Positions 44,143-56,700 of a stretch of DNA of 64,000 nt are shown one piece after another. Positions within the stretch are counted from its first letter, which is position 1, and every line of letters begins with the position of its first letter. The translations under genes were made by a program, and so were the position numbers. Under the pieces are notes generated by a model. It saw nothing but the letters and a program-made list of their open reading frames with translations. It was not told the DNA's origin and made no database searches. Location: positions 1,453,858 through 1,517,857 of the forward strand of contig JAOANR010000012.1 in the NCBI GenBank assembly GCA_030278955.1, written 5' to 3'. This stretch comes from Hygrophila difformis. Taxonomy: Eukaryota; Streptophyta; Magnoliopsida; Lamiales; Acanthaceae.

Positions 44143-47100
44143 TGTTAGAAAATGTGTAGTAATGTTTAAAAATATATAACAATAAAACTAAACATTGTAG
44201 ACACGAAGGGGTAAGAACAAAATGCAGGAATATCACGATCTTGGATTTACTTTGAGGCACTTGAAAGCTTTCGTTATACAATATTTTAACCCCACTTTAT
44301 GCCTTGGGTTTCGTGAAATTTGTATATACAAAAAAGTAAACACTCACGTTGTAGGCGATCCAACGAGAGCAAATAGAAAAACCAAAAATAAAGTATGCCC
44401 GGATGAAGAATTTGTCAGCAAAGCAAGTGAATGCTTTGTTCTGCACTATCATCAAATCTCGTTGACGATCTCTTGAAAATGAAGACAATCACCATGCTAT
44501 TTATAGATATGTATTTGTTGAGTCAATGGTTGTGTCCATTTAATTATAGCTGCACTTCATTCAAATTGAAATTTGAATTGTAAGGCCGTGTTACTTCATT
44601 CAAACAAATTGAATTTCAAATTATATAACCAACCGGTGGTTATATTATTTCATTTCAAATTTCTAAATTTGAATTTTAATTTAAAAAGAAACGGCTACCG
44701 CTGGAATCTTTCTCTGCGATTACTCAACATATTGTCTAATATCGTGTTTAGTTTCTTTGGGCGTGCTCCCCACACGATCCCTTCTCAAAGTTACTTAAAC
44801 CATCGATATTCATATCTTTGAATAAATCCAACCAAGATCAAAATGTCCAACAATCCTCCCCCATTTTGTCATGGTCCTTGATTTATTCAACGTTTAAAAA
44901 TAAATCCATACATACGAAGTAAATGCATAAATGGAAATGTCTTGAAGATTGAATTTCCATATTAGTATATTATACGATCCAAGCATTCGAGAATCGAGGT
45001 GTCTAAACGATTGAACCTCTCAATCCATATTGAATACATGAAGACAATATATACAACTACTCCAAAATACAATTTTTCTACACTTGACACTTTTACTGGC
45101 CATGTGTCCTAATCCGTTCACAAACATTATAGAAGCTAAGTCCATAGCTATTCCTTGAAGCGGCCAAACTTCATGAGGCGATTCCATAATCTCGCTCCTG
45201 CATGCGTTTTTTCAAAGAATCAGTAAGAGATTAATTTCAACCTTTCTTTCTTTAAAATCTGAACGCTTACCTTGGGATGGTAGACAACAGGCGTTCCAAT
45301 TCACTTCACGGTAGCTTTCCACATTGAATTCTGCTCATAGCGTTGTACTAAGAGGGAATTGGGTGTCTCAGGGGAAGTGAATTTAATGGCTTTAAGCCCA
45401 TCCCGATTGATGACTTGTGCACTAAGTCTTTAGTCAATCCTTTAGTCAAGTTATCTGCCAAATTTTGTTGTGATCGAACAAACACAACAGTGATAACCCC
45501 ATTAATAATAAGTTCTTGGGGCATATTATGTCACACAACCAAATATCTAGATTTTCCATTATAGCATTCACTATAAGATTTAGACAAAGTTGTCTTGCTC
45601 TCTCAATGAACCAAAATAGGCATTGGTTTTGGCCATAGTGGAATTTCATAAATTAAATCCCGAAGCCATTCCGCTTCTTTGCCATTCCAAGTTGAATTTC
45701 AACTTCATTTTTTATAAATTTTAAATTTTATAAATAACTTCATTCTTAGCATGTAACAAGTATTCATAACAGTATCTTATTGCATCATCAATAAAAGTAG
45801 CTAAGTACTTTTTATTTCTCAGAGAAGGTGTAGAATGAAAATCACACAAATCATATGAATCAATTCAAGCACCATTGTATTGCTCCATGACCGGCCAGGT
45901 ATCGACCATTTTGTAGTTATTAAAGTTAGACACCAGAAATTTTCTGGTAGATGCAACTTCAGCCATATATTTGACATGCAACTCATCCCATAATTTCTTG
46001 GCAGTACCGATATTTGATAGATATCAAAAAGATTATCTGCTATGGCATTCAGGATATGCCCAGGACATATGTAGTCGTCATTAATCCATTTCACTCGGAC
46101 CCTTGCAATCTCAATGGTTTCATTGTCTGCATTGTTAGGCTTCGCAGGCATTGATGTGCTTAGAGCGTACACCACTTTCCACGTGGTTTCCTTTTGCCAA
46201 CGTCGAAAATCAACCCCATCAAATTTGGATTACTTTCCGAATTTTGAGGTCATATCACCGATCGTTTCCATCATGTTTATGTTTAGTGAAATATTGTATA
46301 ACAATGTTAGAAAATGTGTGTAGTAATGTTTAAAAATATATAACAATAAAATTAAACATTGTAGACACGAGGGGGTAAGAACAAAATGCAGGAATATCAC
46401 GATCTTGGATTTACTTTGAGGCGCTTGAAAGCTTTCGTTATACAATATTTCAACCCCACTTTACGCCTTGGGTTTCGTAAAATTTGTATATGGATACAAC
46501 AAAGTAAACATTCACGTTGTAGGCGATCCAACGAGAGCAAGTAGAAAAATCAAAAATAAAGTATCCCCTGATGAAGAATTTTGTCAGCAAAGCAAGTGAA
46601 TGCTTTGTTCTGCACTATCATCAAATCTCGTTGATGATCTCTTGAAAATGAAGACAATCACCATGCTATTTATAGACATGTATTTTTTGAGTCAATGGTT
46701 GTGTCCATTTAATTATAGCTGCACTTCATTCAAATTGAAATTTGAATTGTAAGGTCGTGCTGCTTCATTCAAATGCAGACAAATTGAATTTCAAATTATA
46801 TAACCAACCGGTGGTTATATTATTTAATTTCAAATTTCTAAATTTGAATTTTAATTTAAAAACAAACGGCTACTGCTGGAGTCTTTCGTCTGTGATTACT
46901 CACACTACAAGAAAAAAAGAAAAAATCCCGAGTAATTTCTCCGAGTACAAGTACTCCCTATACTAGGATTTCCGAGTACATCTACTCGCAAAGTTGTACA
47001 CGGTATTTTCCTGCTCGGTCAAACTTTTCGAGTACATTAGCGAGCAAGAAAATGTAGGAGCAAATTTCCAAGTACAAATACTCGCCCACATCCGGTCCAG

Positions 47101-47701
47101 AGTCGGTTCATGCCGCTCGTTTTTCTACGAATTTTACTCGGTTTTCTGTTCGGAAATAATTCCGAGTATATTTGCTTGGGATTTTGCTCTTAATATCGGT
47201 TCAGGGCTGTTTATTATTCCGTATTTGCGAGTAGTAATACACGGAGATATTACTCCCGCACATTCCAAGTACTAATATACGAAAATGTGCTCGGAAATTA
47301 AGTTCGTTGACCAGTCAATGTCTGATATTTCCGAGTACAAAGACTCCCAAGTCTGCTCGCAAGTTTCGAAACAATGCACAGAATCTGTTTTCCGAGTACT
47401 AGTACTCCCAATTGTACTCGGAAATTTGAAAATTGGGCACCTGTAGAATCTGTTTTCCCTCCTCCCCACCTGCAAATACAAGAAGCCAACACAATCGACA
47501 ACCCATAGAATACCTGTTCAATATATATAAAACCTAACTAATTATCCGAAAATAACCAACAAGAGATTTATAATCAACATACTGACTAATATTGTGTTTA
47601 GTTTCTTTGAGCATGCTCCCCACACGATCCCTTCTCAAAGTTGCTTAAACCATCGATATTCATGTCTCGAATAAATCCAACCCAGATCAAAATGTCCAAC
47701 A
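44143..47701 (-). mobile_element. Ty1/copia element, internally deleted
   Basis: Minus-strand element with LTRs 44143-44852 (3') and 46305-47701 (5', enlarged by a CACTA insertion). LTRs run TGTTGGACATTTTG to ACATTTTCTAACA. A polypurine tract (AATGGGGGAGGAT) abuts the 3' LTR. A TATA box (CTATAAATAG, minus) lies near 44500. The interior keeps only a decayed gag start (about 46290-45830; a WINDDYICPGHILNA-type motif, frames broken) and the RNase H end of pol (about 45640-45380; a GKSRHIGVRHN-type motif in broken frames). Protease, integrase and most RT are gone. No clear target duplication is seen. Confidence 0.8.
46903..47573 (+). mobile_element. CACTA element terminus, truncated
   Basis: Starts CACTACAAGAAAA, the En/Spm-type end, followed by at least six subterminal repeats of the form CCGAGTAC-NNN-TACTC. 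Comparison with the uninterrupted LTR (GATTACTCAACAT near 44718) fixes the insertion: TCA is present on both sides (46900-46902 and 47574-47576), so the 671-bp insert has a 3-bp duplication. The right end (GATTTATAA) is not the expected CTTGTAGTG. Confidence 0.75.
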
Positions 47702-47806
47702 AGCCTTGACTGTGCTGCCAGCCTTCTGAATTGACTCTTAATTGGGAGTCCAACGAGCTCCATTTCAAGCTCTGAAATGGTGTATTCTCTAGATGATGAG
47801 ATATTG

Positions 47807-47807
47807 C

Positions 47808-47899
<92 letters not shown>
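47807..47899. repeat. (TTA)n microsatellite
   Basis: About 30 uninterrupted units. The minus-strand poly-Asn frame here is an artefact of the repeat. Confidence 0.97.
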
Positions 47900-47901
47900 C
47901 C

Positions 47902-50435
47902 TAATTAGATCATTAGAGATGCCATATGATATATGTAGGTAGGTTGATTCCCTAGATGATGATGTTTGCATGTGCTGCTGTCATGCATGACTCATGAGTC
48001 ATGAGGGGCTTCGCAAGCCTACTACTAGCTAGCTAGCTAGCTACTCTTGCACTGGCCTTAAGGATAATATATACGGTCCCAGATCCACCCGCACCATCAT
48101 AATTAGCTATACCACCTTTATGGATCCTTTCCGCCCAATATGGGGCCGGGGCTATGTTTAGGCATCAAGTTCCGTTCATGCATGCGTTTAAGGACGGTAC
48201 GGTGGACCCTATATATTAATTCATTGCTGTTATGTACCAACCATGCATGGACGTTATTAGGATGATGTATGCTAAGCATATTTACGTAGTAGTATTACTA
48301 CATTTAGGACAGATAGATATCGTCTTAGCATGCATATATTGAATTCACTTCATTCATTCACATCATCTTGTACTATATGGTGCATGGTTGAAGTACCTTA
48401 TGTTGATTTTGTCTTATATAGACCACCACGTTGAGGATAGGCGCATCTCATGATGATGATGATGATGATGATGTGGTTAAGGGGTGAGCGAATTAGTTTA
48501 GAGCTACATAATATACCATGTGCTACTCGCTTATGGGACTTATGTATTAATTGTTTATGATTTGTAAGTGTGCCTTAAGAATTATGGTAAGTGGGCTATG
48601 GCCTATGGGCCATTCTGATTATGTATCATGGATCAGGGCTTGTACCCCGTATATGTATATGGTATATCTCCCTTGGTGTTTCGATCTATTCTATAGAGTT
48701 TATATAAATGAAATTTATGGGGTTTTTTTTAAAAATAAATAAATAAATAAAAATAAAATCAATAGAGTTACATTTTTTTACATTCAAAATTATAAAAATT
48801 TTGGGATATGAAACATTTAAAAAGCTTTCTATCGAAATTCCTGAGAAGTATGAAATGCCTTCAAGGGAGTATTATTTTCTTTCTTGTAGTAACATCGTCG
48901 TGAATAATTATAATTATTTTTTTTTATAAAGTGTGAATGGACAACCACTCTTGTTGATAAGAGGAAAAAGGGAGAGGATATGGGGTTTAGGGTCAAGAGT
49001 TTGATCACTCGGCTAACCCGAGTTCCCAGTTTAAGCAACGTGGATGTTTGGGAGTTAGCGGATAACGGATTCGAAAAGAGAACTGGTGAGACAATCTGCT
49101 CTTCCAATCTGCTGGTATCTCCTAGCGGATCTACTCGCTCCCAAACATCCCCAATGTCTCATTCGATATTTGTAAATGTAGAGAATTGCTTTAAAGACAT
49201 TCAACCATTTAAGCTACATGTACCTGGTGATTACTCTTGGACATTTAAAGACACGTGAAATCTTTGCTAAAAGAGAGAGGGAAAAAAAAAAAAAAAAAGG
49301 TTTCGATGGTGATGATATGTTCTCTTTCCCTTATGGAGTAAAAGTAGTAAGTATATTTGTTTTGCTTTGAATATTAGTTGTTGGTACGGTACTTCCTATG
49401 TTTTTTATGTTTAGTACTTCATCCTCACTTATAGATGACGTTTTAGAATAAATTTAAAATACCCAGAAATGTGGGAATAGAGTGGGAATAGGGAGAGAAT
49501 GAATAATATTATGAGAATAAAAGGGTAATATTGAAAAATTTTGATAAAATACTTACCAAATTATTTTGTAATGTTTTTTGATTTCTAAAAAAACATCTAA
49601 AACGAAAGTGAGGGTATAATACATAGGTTTGCTAGTATTTGCTACTCGAACATAAATGTGGTGCAACTGCTCTTTTTACTTTTAGATTTTCAATACTTAA
49701 ATACTAGTAGTAATATCTAAGCATTAATTAACATCATGAGAAGGAGGAGATCAGGACAACACAACCGTCAACTCAACCGGTCTTGTGTCCAATTTTATTA
49801 GGAGTAGCATTATTATTACTCCGTATAATTAGTAATTGGTAAGATCATCTATCGTCTCGGATTATATATTACTAGGGCAATCCGGTTTCTGTAATGGCAT
49901 AACAATTGCCAGTAGGTACAGGCAAATTGATGTGTAGCCCTTTGTAAAGTGATGTATAAGCCTTATAAAGTGATGTATAGACGATAGTTTGTTTTTTTAT
50001 TAGTTTTTTGTTCATAATCTCCATCCATCACTTTTTGATACTCACACATCATTTCATATACACATACACATCACTTTTGAATCTGCCAGCACCTAAACGA
50101 TTTCCTTACTAGGGCAAGATTAGAAATGTCAACTTTATCCGTAGGGTCGACTAACCTGTCGGTTAATCGGGTATCGGGAGCGGATAGGATAAATATAATC
50201 GGGTAATGGGTACGGTATTACCTGAACCCGAAATAAATTATATAGGATGTGGGTAGGGTACGGATTTTATATTTTACCCGATTACCCGATCCTATTACCC
50301 GAATAAATATATATTTATTTTTTACATATATATTTTTATACATTAATATATTTATTTATATATCTGCATATATTTATATTATATATTTAAATATATTTAT
50401 ATATATTATATTTATTTATTCATTTATATATATTC
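47902..50435. other. Intergenic DNA, low complexity
   Basis: No gene seen. Holds (GATGAT)n at 48450-48473, (GCTA)n near 48028-48045, short A and T runs, and a GGGTAATGGGTACGG / CCCGATTACCC-rich stretch (50140-50310) that looks like a dispersed degenerate repeat. Confidence 0.5.
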
Positions 50436-50452
50436 AAATCTGTTGACACTTG

Positions 50453-50617
50453 GGGTTGGGGACTTGCCCTAGTGGTCAAGTCTCTCATCTCCCAGCCATA
50501 GGTTGGGGGTTCGATCCCCACCCGGCCATCTATCCCTCCCCTTATCCCCCTTTATAATTTGTGTGGTTTGGGCTCCCACACACCTTTGTCGACACATGAG
50601 TGTCACCGTTTACCAAA
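50453..50617 (+). mobile_element. tRNA-derived SINE with target duplication
   Basis: 165 bp with an A-box-like GCCCTAGTGGTCAAG and a B box GGTTCGATCCC about 45 bp apart (Pol III promoter). It is flanked by 17-bp direct repeats AAATCTGTTGACACTTG (50436-50452) and AAATCTGTTAACACTTG (50618-50634), one mismatch. The 3' end runs into an A stretch. Confidence 0.85.
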
Positions 50618-50823
50618 AAATCTGTTAACACTTGAGATTTCATAGTAAAAAAGATTTTTGATGAATTTTCTAATGATTTAAAAATTGTCTATTGTTTTAG
50701 CAGTTTTTTTTTTTAAATTTTATTTTTGTGCATTACATGAAGGTTTTATTCTTTTTTATGATAAAAAAATAAGATTTATTTTTTATTAAAATTGGATCGG
50801 GTAGAGTCGGTTAACATGTACTA

Positions 50824-51082
50824 CTCCCTCCGTCCCAGTATACTTGTCTTGTATGACTTTTTGGCACTGTTCATTGTTTAACTTTGACTCAACGTTATTG
50901 CAAGTATATATTTGAAAAAAATAGTCGAGCTGGGTCTTGTTAGAATCGTAAAATCATGTAGTTTTAGAATATATATTTTATTTAATTTTTTGTTGTATAT
51001 ATTTTGAGATATTAACGATTGAAAATGTGCATTGGATAGTGTGCAGAAATGAAACAAGACAGGTTAAGTGGGACGGAGGGAG
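50824..51082. mobile_element. Stowaway MITE
   Basis: Ends CTCCCTCCGTCCC and GGGACGGAGGGAG flanked by TA on both sides, 259 bp. It lies about 270 bp upstream of the carboxylesterase start, within its likely promoter region. Confidence 0.92.
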
Positions 51083-51349
51083 TAATATTTAACATTTCGG
51101 GTATCTGTTTGCCGGAAGATGAATGATAGTTCTGGTTCACCACCTTTTAAAATTTTAACTAGGCTCTTGCCCTTATACCTTATACCTCAGGTAAAATAAA
51201 ATACACTACTTCCCTTCCATTTTTCCCATTTCATTTTTTTAATTATGGAATATAATTTTGTAGTCATGTTATTATTATTAATTTACTACCTTGAATCAGA
51301 ATTCAGATCTGAATCTACCAATTCAGAGCTGAGCTCAAACTCAAATGCT

Positions 51350-52454
51350 ATGGCCGACAACTTCTCTTCACCGCCGCCGCCGCCGCCTAAGCTCCGCCTC
51401 CCCTTCATCACCAGACTCAAGTTGCTTCTTCTGTCCTTGCTTCGCCATCTCTACACGCGCCGCGATGGCACCATCAACCGCCATATCCTCTCCCTCCTCG
51501 ACATCAAGGCCACCGCTCCCGCCACCAAGCTCATCTCTTCATCCACCCGTGTCTCCACCTCCGACGTAACCATTGATGCCTCCTCTCGCAATCTCTGGTT
51601 CCGCCTCTTCACCCCCGATTATTCCCAATCCCAATCATCCCTGCCCTTGATTGTCTACTATCACGGCGGCGGATTCACCAACTACGTACGCCCCTGATTC
51701 CATCACCTTCGATTATCTCTGCTCCCACATAGCTGCCAAAGTGCCCGCCGTTGTTGCCTCCGTAAACTACCGCCTCGCTCCGGAGCATCGATTCCCCGTG
51801 CAGTACGACGACAGCTTTGATGCCCTGAAATTCATGGACGACGAATGGGCCGCTCTACCAGCTGCTGCTGCTGCTGATCCCAGCAAATGCTTTGTTGCCG
51901 GGGATAGCGCAGGCGGCAACATAGCCCATCACGTGACGGTCAGGGCTTTCCAGAACTCTCGTGCATTCAGCAGAATTAGAATCCAGGGGCTTGTGTTGGT
52001 GCAGCCCTTCTTTGGAGGAGAAGAGAGGACTGAATCGGAGGTGAGGTTGATGAGTGCACCTATGATTAATGTGGAGCGCACAGACTGGATGTGGAGGTGC
52101 TTTCTGCCGGCCGATGGCGCCGCTAACAGAGACCATCCAGCAGCACGTGTTTTTGGGGGTACAGGAGGCGCACATGATCATCATCATGATGATCTGGAAG
52201 TGGAAAACAACATTACTAGTAGTAGTAGTATTACTGAATTCCCAAGGGTGCTGGTGGTGCAAGGAGGCTATGATCCTCTGCAAGATTGGCAAAAAAAGTA
52301 TGTGGAATGGTTGAAGAATTGTGGCAAACAAGTGGAGTTAATTCATTACCCTAATGCATTTCACGGGTTTTATGCTTTCCCAGAATTGCCGGAATTCCAA
52401 TTGCTGATTAGCTGTGTCTCCGAATTCATCCATCCGAAAACAATTCTCAAATAA
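51350..52454 (+). pseudogene. Carboxylesterase (CXE/GID1-like hydrolase), frameshifted
   Basis: Single-exon plant carboxylesterase of the alpha/beta-hydrolase family, closest by eye to the CXE18 type. The start is taken at ATG 51350 (MADNFSSPPPPPP); the frame is also open upstream to 51245. Oxyanion-hole motif HGGGF lies near 51663; nucleophile motif GDSAGGN near 51902; the Asp (GGYDPLQDW) and His (NAFHGFY) of the triad are near 52270 and 52360. Directly after HGGGF a 4-bp tandem duplication (TACGTACG, 51683-51690) shifts the frame and gives a stop at 51695-51697; the rest is open in the next frame to 52454. Removing one TACG would restore a normal-length family member of about 367 residues. 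So this is either a very recent loss of function or an assembly error. Such enzymes hydrolyse esters of small molecules in the cytosol. Confidence 0.88.
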
Positions 52455-53783
52455 TACCACATATATTGCCTCCATCAATCAATTCTGAAATACTAGTACT
52501 AATAATATTCAGTTTCTCTTCATTTCTCAACTAGCTATAGCTATAGCTAATACTAGTATATACTACTATGTACTTTCTGTATGTTTTCATGATCTTGCAT
52601 TTTTGGGAAATTGGATTGGGGGACTAGCTAGTTTCTTAATTATAGTATACAGAGAGAAAACATTTGAATCTTATCCATCTCATCATCTCATTCTGTCTGT
52701 CAAAACACTAAAAATACACGCATGAGTCTTTCCTTTAATTACAAATTTGGAATTAATATTCCGGTGTCGGTGTGTCACGTACGGCTTGACTTGAGCTAGC
52801 TAGCTAGCTCAGAACATGCCCCTAGTAGTTTCCATGTTTGATTCTTACTATATCCATTGCAAAAGAGAGAGAGAGAGAGCCACGAACCATAGTATAATAA
52901 TGCAGTGCGTGCGTGCACTTCTGGATGTTTTCAGACGAAGGGAAGGGAAGGGCTTCTCGATCGCACAATATATATTATACCAGATCGATCGACAAGTTGT
53001 GGATGAGTAATGCATGATATGTCAGTCGTCATTGATAGTCTAGTCTCTAATAGTATACTTTAATAATCTAGCTAGGGCTGTGACTGCAGTCTGCAGGAAT
53101 TATCGATCAATATGTATGTGTTCAAGATTGGGGAACATCAATTATGCCAAGCAAGTGTTTGACTTGCGGAAATAGTGATATACTACTACTACTGGAATGC
53201 CAAATTCTCGCAGTCGGTTCTCTAAGTATAATAATTAGCATTAGTAGCTGCAAGAGCATGAACTCAAGACTATGAACAGGCAGGCAGCTGGTAAGGGATG
53301 ATTTAATACAATATTGTGCGATTAGTGGTTGCACTGTTTATAGGAGGAGGAGGTACTTATATGAATTTTATGCGAGCACAATTAATAATGTAGCCATGCA
53401 TATGTAGCTCCTGCTGAAATTCATGTTGTACAATGGATACAAGTTTCCAAGAAGCATAAATCAATTCACAAATACCTAATTATATCTTGTCACTCACTCT
53501 CATTATACTCTTCCACATGCATTTTTCAACGCTTTCTGTTTTTCCAACTAAATTCCAAGTAGTAAATCCTGCATAAAACTTCAAAGTTCAAACTCAATAC
53601 ATAATCAAGTATTGGATGGATCCCCCCTCAATATAATGCCTTCTTTCAAGCCAAACACCAAAAATGTTAAACCATGGCTCAGCGGATCAGATTGCAAGTT
53701 TGACCGTCAAAAAGAATTACCCTCTACATCTGCTTAGAAAATCAAAATCATTCCCTTCGCAGCACCACATGCAATCTGAGGAA
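52455..53783. other. Intergenic DNA between the esterase and NDC1 3' ends
   Basis: No gene seen. Contains (CTAG)n at 52795-52809, (GA)n at 52866-52879 and (TAC)n near 53181-53192. It serves as the shared 3' flank of two convergent genes. Confidence 0.5.
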
Positions 53784-56700
53784 CTAGGTCACATGGAAAT
53801 CCAAGAAAAGACGCAATTTGTGCGCGAGGAGCTCGTGAGTTCCATAGAGAGGTTTGCCGCTAATGATCCAATCCTTCTCGAGAAGACCAACTTTTGAACT
53901 GTACATCATCTCACTGTGAAAAGCAGAGACAATGCTGTAAATTGAAGTTTTTAGGGTATCGGCCAAGTAATATGCTTTGGCATAGACGGGACTCCCTCTT
54001 ATCTTCACCATGGCACCAGTTGTGGACTCTCTTCTCCCAGTATTCATGGTTGCCCATTTGATTCCAGCCGAACCCATCAGATTTGCCGACTGAATGTTGG
54101 TCTTCTTTCCCATGAGAGTTTCCACAGCTAATAAACTAGATAGCAATACTGACAAAACTGCAGCATTGCTACCAGAGAGCTGAGCAACACCAAATCTATC
54201 CTCCTTATGTGACCTTGATGTCAAAGAAGCAACAATCCGGGAGCACCATGCACATAGCTGAAATGTAAGAACCATGATCATAAGATTTGAAACACAACAT
54301 CCAAACATCACTGCTCTTTATTCATCATCCTACAAGGCAGCCCGGAATATCGACTGCAAGTCTTAATCAAACAATATTTTTACATTCTACCTTTTGTATT
54401 GAACCTCTGGTTTCCCATACATATGCCTCCTCCAAATTATTACCCATTTGTACTACTACTAATGCATTCATTTCTAAGATGTAACAATACAATGACAATG
54501 GAATAAAAAACTGTTGCCAATCTTTTCATCTTAGAGGGTGTTTGGGTACGTATTTGAAAAGTGTTGCAGCGTTTAGAAAACGGATAATTAGATAATTGTT
54601 GTAAAAAAACTTGGCATATAAAATTAAATGTTTGGACGAGCTTATGATGTTTCAAATCACAATAATCAGATAATCAATTAATAAGTGTTTGGCATTGCAT
54701 TTTCAAATTGTAAAATTAAGAATGAATAATAAAATAACTTTATTTTCAATTTCTTATATATTTTATAATATTATGTTTTATCCATACCATTTTCCACCAA
54801 GATATATTTTTAAATTTTTAGATATAATTGTTATCAATTTTCATTTTTTAAAAATATATTATTTATATATTGCTGTATAACATTTTTAATATAGTATATT
54901 TAACTTTTTAATACTCTCTCCGTCCCACTTCAAATGTCCCACTTTCTATTTTGGTCCGTCCCATTACAATTATCACATTTTCTTATTTAGAAAATTTTTA
55001 CTCCTTCAAATAAACATCACATCAACTATTTACTTCACTATAACATAATAACTCACTATGCCTAAAATACCGTACCCAAAAGAAATGGGACTTCTCAAAC
55101 GGGACGGAGGGAGTATAGTTTTAATATTTTTCTAAAGTTGTATATTGCATTACAATCCTAACAACCATATTCTAAAAAAAAAATTAAAATAAAAAAAAAA
55201 TCAAATAGTTCTATACCTAATTTGTGAATTAATGGAGGGATAATATGGTAAAAATCTATTTTTGGCTAAACGTGACTTTCTTGCAGCACCAAAATGGACC
55301 TGCAAGAAAATAGCGTTTTCATTATATCAAATCGTAAACAATAGATTATTGGAAATTAGTATACAAACATGATTAACTGATTGTTTGCATTTTGCAAAAA
55401 CAATAATCAGCCCAAAACGCAAAAACAAATACCCCTTTAGTTATTTTAATAACATTTTTGTTCAGGAAGAAAATGTTAATGATGAAAGGTGTCTAGAGCA
55501 AAAAGTTAGGGCATATGATGACTTAATTAACATATAGCAACCAGAATTCATATGATCTCAAAATTGGACATGTTAATATAGTACAACTTGTTAGTACACC
55601 AAGTGTTGTCAGACAGTAGTTGGAACGATGCAAGGACGACAAGAACTAAACAGATTAGAGGAGTTTTTTGCAGCTGATTATGAATTTTTACTTACCTATA
55701 TAAGTGTATGTCCTTGATGAGCTTAGATTGATAGATTGATGAGATTAAGATATTGCTTGATTGAAAATTTGATTTTATAGATTACATTTTAAGAGTTTTG
55801 AGTAAGGGCTTTCAAGAGATATATTTTACAGATTTTAGGAAACCTTGAATGATCTAGATTACACTATTTATATCTTTTCGGCATTAAGGGTTTCGTGTTC
55901 TACATGGTTTTAATAATTCTTTATTGAAGAAGACTTGATTGATCGAATTGAAGATTGCATTGAAACTTGATTCTAGCGATGCTATAGTAAACATCTAAGA
56001 TAAAAGTCAATTGTATCTTGTTTACATCAAATAGGATTATAGGAGTGGCCATCTTGCAACTATAGTTGATGGGGAGTGCTGACTATGGGTTGTTTCACTA
56101 GAAAAAGTCCTAGTGTGTTTAGAGTTTGATGTTGAGTGCAAGATAGATTGAGCTTGTATTGGTTTGGTTTTCCATAGTTAGTTGAAATCGCCTAGATCGG
56201 TATCCCCCACACGTAGGTCGTGAGACCTAACTGGGTTAACAAATACCGTGTTCTTTACTTTTGTTGTTTAATGTTGTTTACGACGTCGGACTAACTATGC
56301 GCACAGAATTCAAGATTCATCAAAAAGGGGACCCAACACAATAAAAACAATTGAGTGATGATCCAGGAACATGGAGAATTTACCTGAGCGTCATAGAATG
56401 AGTCGCGGAGTTTTGAAACAACAAGCAGCTCCGTCGGTGAACTTAACTGATCAGATAACCGCAATGAGTTTTCAGCGATGGAACTCTCTAAACCTTCAAC
56501 AAGCTTTCGAGTGAACTCTTCCAGAGGCTGCAAACAAGAAGCTACAACTCTTTTATAAGTCTCACCAGTCTCCTCGAAAAATGCAGCTCGGCGCCATGTG
56601 TCAACATTATTCTCAGTTACCATACAGAGATCAAGGTAGGCAAGGTATTGCAGGAGTGACTTTGGTGTGCTTTCCTCTAGAGTTTCTAGAAGTGGCTCAG

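Noticed and set aside
47789..47971. Poly-Asn ORF
   Set aside because: Product of the (TTA)n microsatellite read on the minus strand.
48878..48895. Possible right end of the CACTA element (TTTCTTGTAGTA)
   Set aside because: Comparison with the sister copia LTR shows the insertion already ends at 47573, so this match is unrelated.
53664..53897. 77-aa plus-strand ORF
   Set aside because: Overlaps the conserved last exon of NDC1 on the other strand and has no family resemblance.
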